A model generated the notes under the pieces. That model searched no databases, was not told where the DNA came from, and saw nothing but the letters and a program-made list of their open reading frames with translations. A DNA stretch of 55,316 nucleotides. Origin: Acidobacteria bacterium 13_2_20CM_57_17. Its GTDB lineage: Bacteria > Acidobacteriota > Terriglobia > Acidiferrales > UBA7541. Every line of letters begins with the position of its first letter. The stretch's first letter is position 1. The position numbers and the translations under genes were made by a program. The stretch is taken from NCBI GenBank assembly GCA_001914785.1, contig MNDE01000157.1, forward strand, positions 1 through 55,316, read 5' to 3'. Shown here piece after piece: positions 17,608-24,720 of this stretch.

Positions 17608-18729
17608 GTGAAGTTAGCCAACCAACTCTTGCAAACGGTGATCCTTTCAGTGGCTGCTTTGCTGCTCGGGACGGCGCCCTCCCGTGCTCAGAGTGCTTCC
17701 CTTAGCTCTTCCAGCTCCCCGGTCTACCGCGAAGTCACCGATGAAACTGGCCGGTCTGTCCGCGTTCCTCAACCCGTTCGTCGCATCGTGTCCCTGGCTC
17801 CTAGCCTTACCGAAACTGTCTATGCTCTCGGTTTGCAGGACCGCCTGGTCGGCGACACGGAGTTCTGCGACTATCCGCCCGATGCCCAGAAAAAAACCAA
17901 GGTCGGCGGCGCCGTCAACCCCAGCCTTGAACAAATTGCCGCTCTCCATCCGGATCTCGTCCTCGTGACTAAAGGTCTGAACCGCCTTGAAACCGTCCAC
18001 GCTCTGGATAACCTGGGAATTTCTTCCTACGCCACCGACCCTCACACCGTGAATGACATTATCGCTTCAACGAAAAAGCTCGCCGATCTTTTGGGCGTTC
18101 CAGAGGCCGGCGCTTCCGTGGCTGCCGAAATGGAGCGTCAGCTTGCGGCCTTGCAGCGACGCCTTGCGTCTAGTCCGGCCAAGCGTGTTCTCTTCGTTGT
18201 TTGGCACCAGCCGCTCATCTCTGTTGGCAAGCACACTTTCATCGCCGATGCTCTCCGCTACGCTGGCGCTGTCTCCATAGTGGATGCTGAGCAGGACTGG
18301 CCGCAGGTCAGTCTCGAAGAAGCCGCTCGCTTGCAACCTGACTACCTCGCCTTTGCGGCCTCGCATTCTGAAGCGTCTCCTCCCGGTCTTGAGGCTCTTT
18401 CCACTCTTCCCGGCTGGCGCATCATGGAGGCCGTCGCCAACCGCCGTTACGCTGTGATTAGTGACGCCGTGAACCGTCCAGCTCCGCGGATTGTCTCCGC
18501 CATTGAAGAACTTGCCCGTCAGCTTCATCCTGAGCTCTTAGCTGAAAAACCGGAGAACCTCAACGAGAATTCCGTCAAGGAAAAAATGGAGAAAGAAAAA
18601 ACCGGAAAGGACAAGGACGAAAAGACGCCTCCGCCGCCGATTCAGCCGCCCCATTTGGCATTTTCTCTTCCTTCCGGTGGACTGCGCGGCAGCGACGCCG
18701 TTCCCGGAGGCCGCGCATGCGCCCGCTGA
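17608..18729 (+). CDS. btuF: Vitamin B12-binding periplasmic protein BtuF
   Basis: The 373-residue protein has a signal peptide (about residues 1-27), then the helical-backbone metal-receptor fold: RRIVSLAPSLTETVYALGLQDRLVGDTEFCDYPPDAQKKTKVGG (residues about 58-102), a long backbone helix, VLFVVWHQPLISVGKHTFI and a final WRIMEAVANRRYAVIS. It should bind corrinoids and deliver them to BtuCD. The start is GTG at 17608 behind GGGAG. The last 60 residues are an unusual tail of Lys/Glu runs followed by Pro-rich sequence. This tail overlaps the start of btuC by 13 bases, so part of it may simply reflect the overlap. It is under the B12 riboswitch. Confidence 0.9.
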   Translation: MKLANQLLQTVILSVAALLLGTAPSRAQSASLSSSSSPVYREVTDETGRSVRVPQPVRRIVSLAPSLTETVYALGLQDRLVGDTEFCDYPPDAQKKTKVGGAVNPSLEQIAALHPDLVLVTKGLNRLETVHALDNLGISSYATDPHTVNDIIASTKKLADLLGVPEAGASVAAEMERQLAALQRRLASSPAKRVLFVVWHQPLISVGKHTFIADALRYAGAVSIVDAEQDWPQVSLEEAARLQPDYLAFAASHSEASPPGLEALSTLPGWRIMEAVANRRYAVISDAVNRPAPRIVSAIEELARQLHPELLAEKPENLNENSVKEKMEKEKTGKDKDEKTPPPPIQPPHLAFSLPSGGLRGSDAVPGGRACAR

Positions 18730-19754
18730 CGCTCCGGCGCCTCCTCCTGCAATGCTTCGCATTACTTGTGATTTTGTTCGTCGTTGTGGTCATCGCCATC
18801 AAGTTTGGCGCCGTCCCCGTTTCCCTCTACGCCCTTGGCCGCGATCTATGGAACGTCTTATTGCACCAGCGCACCAACATCTCCAGCGATTACGTCTTGA
18901 TCATCCAAAATATCCGCCTTCCCCGCATTCTCCTTGGAATCATGGTGGGCGCTTCCCTCTCCGTTGCCGGCACGAGCTTTCAGGCCCTACTTCGTAATCC
19001 TCTCGCTGACCCCTACGTCCTCGGCGTATCCAGCGGCGCAGGCCTCGGAGCCATCCTTGCGCTTATCGTCGAACCCCACGTCACGCTTTCTCCAGTGTTC
19101 GCCGCACTGTTGACTCCTCTCGGCGCCTTTCTCGGGGCCGCCGCTACTGTCACTGTCGTCTATCTTCTCGGCCGGCGCGAAGGCCAGATTGACAGCACTA
19201 CGCTCCTTCTCGGCGGTGTCATCACTGCTTCTTTCATCTCCGCCATCATCATGTTCCTCATGAGCACGCTCACTGGGAATCTCCGTGGCCTCTCCTTCTG
19301 GTTGATGGGCGATCTTTCCACTCCTCTCCAAAGGAGTGTCTATTGGTTCTTGGGCATTGGTTTCCTCGTTGCCTCCGGCGCGATATACACCACCGCTTCC
19401 GATCTGAACCTGCTCCTGGCGGGGGAAAAAGAGGCCATGCACCTTGGCGTCGACGTCCCCCGCGTCCGTCTCGTCGTCTACATCGCCGCGTCTTTGCTCA
19501 CCGGTTTGGCTGTCTCAGTCAGCGGCGCCATCGGTTACGTCGGCCTGATCGTGCCGCATGTCATGCGCCTCATCTTCGGCTCGGACCATCGTACCTTGCT
19601 GCCGACAGCCGCGATTGGCGGTGCCATTGCCGTCGTATTCGCGGACACGCTGGCGCGTACCGTTGTTGCGCCTAATGAACTCGCCGTCGGCGCTGTAACT
19701 GCCGTAGTGGGCGCGCCCCTGTTCATCTACCTCCTGCGCAGGAGACTCGCATGA
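18717..19754 (+). CDS. btuC: Vitamin B12 ABC transporter permease BtuC (FecCD family)
   Basis: The 345-residue membrane protein has about ten helices. Family motifs are RLPRILLGIMVGASLSVAGTSFQALLRNPLADPYVLGVSSGAGLGA (residues about 63-108), the cytoplasmic LGVDVPRVRL loop that contacts the ATPase, and VSGAIGYVGLIVPHVMRLIFGSDHR. The fit to BtuC/FecCD is complete. It overlaps btuF upstream and btuD downstream (ATGA), so the three are translated together. Substrate is inferred from the riboswitch and from btuB nearby, since FecCD permeases alone do not distinguish B12 from siderophores. Confidence 0.92.
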   Translation: MRPLTLRRLLLQCFALLVILFVVVVIAIKFGAVPVSLYALGRDLWNVLLHQRTNISSDYVLIIQNIRLPRILLGIMVGASLSVAGTSFQALLRNPLADPYVLGVSSGAGLGAILALIVEPHVTLSPVFAALLTPLGAFLGAAATVTVVYLLGRREGQIDSTTLLLGGVITASFISAIIMFLMSTLTGNLRGLSFWLMGDLSTPLQRSVYWFLGIGFLVASGAIYTTASDLNLLLAGEKEAMHLGVDVPRVRLVVYIAASLLTGLAVSVSGAIGYVGLIVPHVMRLIFGSDHRTLLPTAAIGGAIAVVFADTLARTVVAPNELAVGAVTAVVGAPLFIYLLRRRLA

Positions 19755-20611
19755 GCCCCGGCTCGTCTCACGCGCGGCATCTTGCCGAGGCTGGCCGCTT
19801 GGCCAACGAGATACGCTTGAGTGTCGAACAAATCAGTTACGCCTATTCCGCGAATCCGGCGCAGGCCCCCCTCTTTACCCTAGAAGCCACCAGCTTTCAG
19901 GCCAGGCCTGGCGAAATTGTGGCCATTCTTGGGCCCAACGCCAGCGGAAAATCCACTTTGCTCAAATTGATCGCCGGTGCACTCGCGCCACTCTCCGGCC
20001 GCATTTTGCTCAACGGCTTCGTCACGCACTCGCTCACGCCGCGCACTCGCGCGCAGCGCATCGCCGTCGTCCAGCAGGAGAGCCGTTTGCTCTTCCCCGC
20101 CCGCGCCTGGGAATTCGTCCTTCAGGGCCGCCATGCCCACGGCCGCTCGCTGCGTTTTGAATCCGAAGACGACATCATCATCGCCAAAAACGCTCTAGCC
20201 CAGGTGGGCGCCGCTGATCTCAGCGATCGCTGGATGGATCAAATCTCCGGCGGCGAAAAGCAGAGGGTCATTCTCGCCCGAGCTTTGGCTCAGCAGCCGC
20301 TGCTTCTGCTGCTTGATGAGCCCACTCTCCATCTCGATATCGCCGCGCAGATCGGTTTGCTCGACGCTCTTCGCCGCCTTGCTGCGGCGAATCGTTACAC
20401 CGTCGTCGTCGTGACGCACGAGCTGAATCTCGCCGCCGAGTATGCCGATCAAGTCGTCTTGATGCAGCGTGGCCGCTGCCTGCGCGTGGGTCCGCCCATA
20501 AACATTTATCAGCGCGAATTGCTGGAACAGGTTTTCCAGACGCCGCTTACCGTGGAGCTTGGCTCCTCCGGCCGGCCGCGTGTCACCGTTTTAGCTGGAA
20601 CTGAAGCGTAG
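19751..20611 (+). CDS. btuD: Vitamin B12 ABC transporter ATPase BtuD
   Basis: The 286-residue ATPase has Walker A GPNASGKST (about residues 62-70), signature ISGGEKQRV, Walker B LLLLDEPTLHLD and the H loop VVTHELNLAAEYAD, all as in FecE/BtuD-type ATPases. It carries an N-terminal extension of about 23 residues before the ABC core begins at LSVEQISYAY. Whether this is real depends on the start; the ATG at 19751 overlaps the btuC stop by four bases and is the natural choice. A strong terminator follows directly after the stop. Confidence 0.92.
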   Translation: MSPGSSHARHLAEAGRLANEIRLSVEQISYAYSANPAQAPLFTLEATSFQARPGEIVAILGPNASGKSTLLKLIAGALAPLSGRILLNGFVTHSLTPRTRAQRIAVVQQESRLLFPARAWEFVLQGRHAHGRSLRFESEDDIIIAKNALAQVGAADLSDRWMDQISGGEKQRVILARALAQQPLLLLLDEPTLHLDIAAQIGLLDALRRLAAANRYTVVVVTHELNLAAEYADQVVLMQRGRCLRVGPPINIYQRELLEQVFQTPLTVELGSSGRPRVTVLAGTEA

Positions 20612-20617
20612 CGCAGG

Positions 20618-20646
20618 GGCGTCCGCCGCGGCGGGCGCCTCTTTTC
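20618..20646 (+). terminator. Intrinsic terminator after btuD
   Basis: GGCGTCCGCC (20618-20627) pairs with GGCGGGCGCC (20630-20639), with one G-U pair, and is followed by TCTTTT. It lies seven bases after the btuD stop and separates btuFCD from the second riboswitch and btuB. Confidence 0.8.
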
Positions 20647-20819
20647 TCGTTAACCCCAACCCTGCGGCCTTGTGCCGCAGACCACAATCACCGCGAACTT
20701 CGTGCTCGGGAAGACGGGCAACCGCTTAGCGGTTGCACTTGAATTGTTGATTCCAGTTCCTTCGGAATCGTCAGCCAAGTAGAAAACCGTCGCCGCCGCG
20801 CGACTGTAGGGCGGATTCA

Positions 20820-20945
20820 GTGTATGCGCGGGCCACTGCGGGCCAGTCGCTCCATCGCTGGGCGACACCGCGGGAAGGCCCCGCAACGGTCCTCATTCGA
20901 AAGGGCCGGAGCTACCGCCAAGCCAGGAGACCGGCGAAGTTCGCA
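20820..20945 (+). promoter_or_regulatory. Cobalamin riboswitch (variant core) upstream of btuB
   Basis: A perfect B12 box, AAGCCAGGAGACCGGC, lies at 20920-20935. It is preceded by CGCGGGAAGGCCCCGCAACGGTCC (20869-20892 region), which resembles the GGGAA...CCGCAAC core of proteobacterial-type B12 riboswitches but lacks a clear ACTGT and P-stem order as in the first copy. A 7-bp hairpin (GTGCGAT/ATCGCAC, 20949-20970) sits between the box and the btuB ribosome binding site and may be the expression platform. The following gene is a TonB receptor, the most common target of this riboswitch. Confidence 0.75.
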
Positions 20946-21013
20946 GCCGTGCGATTCATTTTGATCGCACAGGTCAACCTTCAACTCCCGCGCGAGAGGG
21001 AGCGGAGGATAAA

Positions 21014-23203
21014 ATGAATAAGACTCTTCTTCGAACTGCCTTTTTCCTCTTCGCAGTTTCTGTAGTCAGCTTTTCCTTGCAAGCCCAAAGCAATTCATCC
21101 GAGGCCCGCCTTTCCGGCCGTGTTACCGATGCTTCCGGCTACACCATCGCGAGCGTAAAAATCACCGCTCAACCTGAAAATGCCGCCTTCCCTGCGGCTG
21201 CGGCTTCGGCTTCGACTTCCACGGTCGCAGACGGCGCCTTTTCTCTAATCTTGCCTCCCGGCCGCTATCGAATTCGTTTCGAACGCGCCGCTTTCGTCCC
21301 TCGCGAATTTTCTCTTTCGCTGGCCGCTTCAGATTCTCGTACTCTCGACATCAAGCTCGAAATCGCGCAAGTCTCCGAAAATGTCGTCGTCACCGCCAAC
21401 TCCCAGCCTCTCGAAATCAGCCAGACTCCTGCTCCCGTCGATGTCCTCACGCCCGACGAAATCCGCCAGCGTCAGCTTGTCTCGGTCGCCGATGCTCTCG
21501 GCACTCTTTCCGGCGGCGCTATCGCTCGCACCGGCCGCGAAGGAGGTCTCACCACCTTTTTCCTCGATGGCGGCAACTCCAATTTCACAAAATTCTTCGT
21601 TGACGGCACGCCACTCAACGAACCCGGCGGCTTCCTCAATCTTTCCAACCAAACCCTCGACAACATCGACAAGCTCGAAGTCGTCCACGGCGCCGAAAGC
21701 GCTCTCTACGGCACGGATGCGGTTTCTGGCGTCGTCCAACTCTTCAGCCATCGCGGCGCCACGCGCGTTCCCGAACTCAATCTCTTCGCCGAAGGCGGCA
21801 GCTATTCCTCCGCGCGCGGCGGTGGTCTGGTCGCTGGCCTCCTCGGCGGATTCGATTACTCCCTCGCGGGCTCCTATTTCCAGACCGACGGCCAAGGATC
21901 CAACGACGCTTTCCTCAATCGCAGTTTCTCCGGCAACCTCGGCTACAGCTTCAGCGACTCCAATCATTTGCGCCTTACGGCCAGAAGCAACTCCAGTTTC
22001 GCCGGCCTTCCAGGGCCTATCCTTTTCCTCCCGCCCAGTCTCTCTCAATTCGAACGTCTCAAGCTTCTCCTCCTGCATCTCAGCTGGGATTTCCGCAACG
22101 GCCCGCACTGGATCCATCGCTTCAGTGGCCATGAAAACCGTACGCTGGACACCAACGCCAATCCTCCATCCTTCACTTTCGTCGACCAATTCAATCGCGC
22201 CGGTCTTCAAGAGCAATCCACCTATACGTTCCGCACCGGTGCTATCGCTGCTGGCTACGAATACGAAGTCGAGAACGCTTATCCGAGCCTCATCACCGGA
22301 TTCCACGCGCGCCGTAACAACCAGGCTGGCTTTCTCGACGCCCGCTGGCAACCGATTGCGCGCCTCACCCTCAGCGCCGGAGCACGCGCCGAGGCCAACA
22401 CGACTTTCGGCACCCGCGTTGTGCCCCGGGCCGGCGTTGTCTACGCTCTTCACAATGGCCGTGGCTTCTGGGGCGACATGCGCGCACGTTTTTCCTACGG
22501 TCAGGGTTTCAAGGAGCCCGCTCTTGAGCAATCTTTCGGCAGCGATCCTTGTTTCCCAGGCAATTCCTCCCTTCGCCCCGAGCGCAGCCAAACGTATGAC
22601 GCCGGTCTCGACCAGTTTCTCGCTGGTCAGCGCCTTCGTCTTTCCACCACCTACTTCAATAATCGCTTCCGCGACATCGTCAGTTTCACTTTCGATCCCA
22701 CAACGACTACCGCCTGCCAACAAGGCACCGGCACGTATTTCAACACCGATCTGGCCCGTGCCCGCGGCGTCAATCTTTCTGGCGAATTGCGCCTTCGCCG
22801 TTGGCTCAGCCTTGATGGCAACTACTCCCATGACGACACGCGCGTCTTGAAATCCCCCAACGCCTTCGATCCCGTTCAGATGGCCGGAAATCATCTTCTT
22901 CGCCGTCCCGTCAACTCGGGAAGCATCATCCTCAATACTTCCTATCGCCAATGGAATCTGAATCTTACCGGCTATTTCTCTGGCCTTCGCACCGATAGCG
23001 ATTTCCTCGGCTTCGGCCTGACTCACAATCCGGGCTATGCGCGCTTCGACATCGCCACTACGTATCTCATCGCTCGCGGTATTTCCTTCACCGGCCGCGT
23101 CACCAATCTTTTCGACAAGCAATACCAGGACGCCCTTGGCTTCCCGGCGCTTCGCCGCGATTTCCGTCTCGGTCTCAACTACCGCTTCACCGGCAGGAAC
23201 TGA
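21014..23203 (+). CDS. btuB: TonB-dependent vitamin B12 receptor, BtuB-like, with carboxypeptidase-regulatory N-domain
   Basis: The 729-residue outer-membrane protein has a signal peptide (about residues 1-24, ending SLQAQ), an Ig-like carboxypeptidase regulatory domain (about 30-105, GRVTDASGYTIASVKI), a plug (about 115-225, with the IDKLEVVHGAESALYGTDAVSGVV motif) and a beta-barrel ending FRLGLNYRFTGRN. The C-terminal LFDKQYQDALGFPALRRDFRLG is typical. Acidobacterial TonB receptors often carry such an N-domain. The ATG has GGAGG six bases upstream. Corrinoid as substrate is inferred from the riboswitch and from btuFCD; sequence alone would allow a siderophore. Confidence 0.88.
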   Translation: MNKTLLRTAFFLFAVSVVSFSLQAQSNSSEARLSGRVTDASGYTIASVKITAQPENAAFPAAAASASTSTVADGAFSLILPPGRYRIRFERAAFVPREFSLSLAASDSRTLDIKLEIAQVSENVVVTANSQPLEISQTPAPVDVLTPDEIRQRQLVSVADALGTLSGGAIARTGREGGLTTFFLDGGNSNFTKFFVDGTPLNEPGGFLNLSNQTLDNIDKLEVVHGAESALYGTDAVSGVVQLFSHRGATRVPELNLFAEGGSYSSARGGGLVAGLLGGFDYSLAGSYFQTDGQGSNDAFLNRSFSGNLGYSFSDSNHLRLTARSNSSFAGLPGPILFLPPSLSQFERLKLLLLHLSWDFRNGPHWIHRFSGHENRTLDTNANPPSFTFVDQFNRAGLQEQSTYTFRTGAIAAGYEYEVENAYPSLITGFHARRNNQAGFLDARWQPIARLTLSAGARAEANTTFGTRVVPRAGVVYALHNGRGFWGDMRARFSYGQGFKEPALEQSFGSDPCFPGNSSLRPERSQTYDAGLDQFLAGQRLRLSTTYFNNRFRDIVSFTFDPTTTTACQQGTGTYFNTDLARARGVNLSGELRLRRWLSLDGNYSHDDTRVLKSPNAFDPVQMAGNHLLRRPVNSGSIILNTSYRQWNLNLTGYFSGLRTDSDFLGFGLTHNPGYARFDIATTYLIARGISFTGRVTNLFDKQYQDALGFPALRRDFRLGLNYRFTGRN

Positions 23204-23247
23204 TGCCCATTGCAAAGCCCATTTTGCCCGATCCCATCTTCTCTAGA

Positions 23248-23269
23248 GGGGTGCAGCATGCTGCGCCCC
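23248..23269. repeat. Intergenic palindrome (GC-rich hairpin)
   Basis: GGGG-T-GCAGC and GCTGC-G-CCCC form a hairpin with a two-base tip in the 100-base gap between btuB and the DUF71 gene. It resembles the REP-like palindromes seen elsewhere in the window; no T run follows, so it is not a classic terminator. Confidence 0.5.
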
Positions 23270-23303
23270 ATCTCGGCAAAACTCGTTACTTTAGGAGATT
23301 CTC

Positions 23304-23999
23304 TTGACAGCACTCGAACCCATTCTTTTCTGCTGGAGCGGCGGCAAAGACAGCGCTATGGCGCTGCACACCCTGCTCCAACAGAAGACTTTTCAGGTCG
23401 CAGCCCTACTCACCACCGTCACCGAGACCTACGACCGCATCGCCATGCACGGTGTTCGCCGCGAACTTCTTCAGCGCCAGGCCGAATCCATCGGTCTCCC
23501 TCTCCACGAAGTCCTCATTCCTCCACAATGCGTAAATCCCATCTACGAAGCGCGCATGGAGGAAGCCCTGCGCATTCACCTCGCCCAGGGCGTCCGCACG
23601 GTCGCTTTCGGCGATATCTTCCTGGAAGACCTCCGCGCCTACCGCGAGAAAAATCTCGCCCGCGTGGGCATGACCGCGCTCTTCCCCATCTGGAAGCGCG
23701 ACACGCGCGAACTAATCCGCCACTTTCACGAACAGCGTTTCCGCGCCATCGCCGCTTGCATTGACACCAAAATTCTCGACCCAAGCTTTGCCGGCCGCGA
23801 ACTCGACGAGTCTTTCTTCCGCGACCTTCCGCCCCAAGTCGACCCTTGCGGCGAAAACGGCGAATTTCACACCTTCGTCTTCGATGGCCCGATTTTTCAA
23901 TCACCCATTCCCATTCGAACGGGAGAAGTCGTCAACCGCGATGGCTTTGTCTTTTGCGATCTCTTGCCTCAACCCTGTAGCTCACCCCTTCAGGGGTGA
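23304..23999 (+). CDS. DUF71/COG2102 ATP-pyrophosphatase, predicted B12 salvage (Dph6-related)
   Basis: The 231-residue protein has the PP-loop motif FCWSGGKDSAMALH (residues about 8-21), then TVTETYDRIAMHGVRRELLQRQAESIGLPLHEVLIP, EEALRIHLAQGVRTVAFGDIFLEDLRAYRE and the late GENGEFHTFVFDGPIF, all typical of DUF71. Eukaryotic and archaeal relatives are diphthine-ammonia ligases. Bacteria have no diphthamide, and published genome-context work predicted a B12-salvage role for a bacterial subgroup; the position beside btuB and btuFCD fits that. The start is TTG at 23304, chosen because AGGAG lies six bases upstream. The last residues and the stop codon are encoded by a REP-like palindrome (23981-24000). 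Confidence 0.85.
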   Translation: MTALEPILFCWSGGKDSAMALHTLLQQKTFQVAALLTTVTETYDRIAMHGVRRELLQRQAESIGLPLHEVLIPPQCVNPIYEARMEEALRIHLAQGVRTVAFGDIFLEDLRAYREKNLARVGMTALFPIWKRDTRELIRHFHEQRFRAIAACIDTKILDPSFAGRELDESFFRDLPPQVDPCGENGEFHTFVFDGPIFQSPIPIRTGEVVNRDGFVFCDLLPQPCSSPLQG

Positions 24000-24000
24000 G
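23981..24000. repeat. REP-like palindrome, TGTAGCTCA...TGAGGCTTT type
   Basis: CTCACCCC and GGGGTGAG form a perfect 8-bp hairpin with the loop TTCA, flanked by TGTAG on the left and GCTTT on the right. The same flanks surround a different palindrome at 26270-26289, so this is a family with conserved edges and a compensating stem. It overlaps the last codons of the DUF71 gene, and the T-rich sequence after it (to about 24020) may let it act as a terminator. Confidence 0.7.
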
Positions 24001-24053
24001 GCTTTACTCTGTCTTTTTTTTCAAGTATTGCCCCAAATGGAGGAGACACCAAA

Positions 24054-24602
24054 ATGAACGCCGAACTCTCTCAAAAAGAAAATCTGCTTTATAGCACCGT
24101 GCTCGTGCTCGCCCTGATACTTCTCGCCGCCGGATTGCGCATCGCTCCGCATCCCTGGAACTTCACTCCCGTCGGCGCCATGGCCCTTTTCTCCGGCGCG
24201 CTGCTCAAGGACCGCCGCCTCGCTTTCGTATTCCCGCTTGTTGCGCTCTTTGTGGGTGACATTTTCATCGGCTTCCACAAGCTACTCCTCATCGTCTACG
24301 CCAGTTTCCTCATCAACGTAGCCATCGGTCTCTGGCTCCGCGACCGCCGCACCGTCGCCCGCATCTCTATTGCCACGCTCCTCGGCGCCATCCAGTTCTT
24401 CCTGGTCACGAATTTTGCCGTCTGGTGGCTTCTGAACTCCTATCCCAAAACCGCTTCCGGCCTTGCCGCCTGCTATCTCGCCGGCATTCCCTTCTTCTGG
24501 AATACCCTCGCGGGCGACACCTTCTACGCCGCGCTGCTCTTCGGCGCCTACGCGCTCGCCGAGCGTCGTTTTCCGGCTCTGCAACAAGCGTCCCAACCGT
24601 AG
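24054..24602 (+). CDS. DUF6580-like membrane protein, putative transporter component
   Basis: The 182-residue membrane protein has about five helices. Near residues 21-45 there is GLRIAPHPWNFTPVGAMALFSGALL, a hallmark of the DUF6580 'putative transport protein' family, followed by PLVALFVGDIFIGFHK and a late GIPFFWNTLAGDTFYAALLFGAYALAERRF. These proteins resemble substrate-binding (S) components of ECF transporters in size and layout. It follows the DUF71 gene by 54 bases in the same direction, behind GGAGG. Its place at the end of a btuBCDF-DUF71 group suggests a link with corrinoids, but that is inference. Confidence 0.8.
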   Translation: MNAELSQKENLLYSTVLVLALILLAAGLRIAPHPWNFTPVGAMALFSGALLKDRRLAFVFPLVALFVGDIFIGFHKLLLIVYASFLINVAIGLWLRDRRTVARISIATLLGAIQFFLVTNFAVWWLLNSYPKTASGLAACYLAGIPFFWNTLAGDTFYAALLFGAYALAERRFPALQQASQP

Positions 24603-24611
24603 GTTTTGGTG

Positions 24612-24633
24612 GCACAGCCACTCTTGGCTGTGC
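24612..24633. repeat. Intergenic palindrome (GCACAGCCA hairpin)
   Basis: GCACAGCCA and TGGCTGTGC form a perfect 9-bp stem with a four-base loop directly after the DUF6580-like gene. No T run follows. It resembles in shape the palindrome at 39730-39749 and is probably one of this genome's scattered intergenic hairpins. Confidence 0.55.
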
Positions 24634-24699
24634 TCCGACGATGCAGAACCTGCGTGGCGCCCCGATCGATGACGGACGGTCCGTCTCTCCGTGTGCTAA

Positions 24700-24708
24700 T
24701 GCTATAAT
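24700..24708 (+). promoter_or_regulatory. Extended -10 promoter of gatB
   Basis: TGC followed by a perfect TATAAT (24703-24708) forms an extended -10. No TTGACA-like -35 is visible at the right distance, which extended -10 promoters tolerate. The ATG of gatB begins only 13 bases downstream, so the transcript would have a leader of about six bases and no ribosome binding site. Confidence 0.6.
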
Positions 24709-24720
24709 CTTTGTCTCTTC

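Noticed and set aside
20650-20886. A 78-residue minus-strand frame upstream of btuB.
   Set aside because: It overlaps the second B12 riboswitch, has no ribosome binding site and no recognisable family.
21329-23215. A 628-residue open frame on the strand opposite btuB, plus a 489-residue frame in another plus-strand frame.
   Set aside because: They mirror the codon bias of btuB, are rich in Ala/Glu/Gly or Ser/Pro, have no domain motif and no ribosome binding site. They are shadows.
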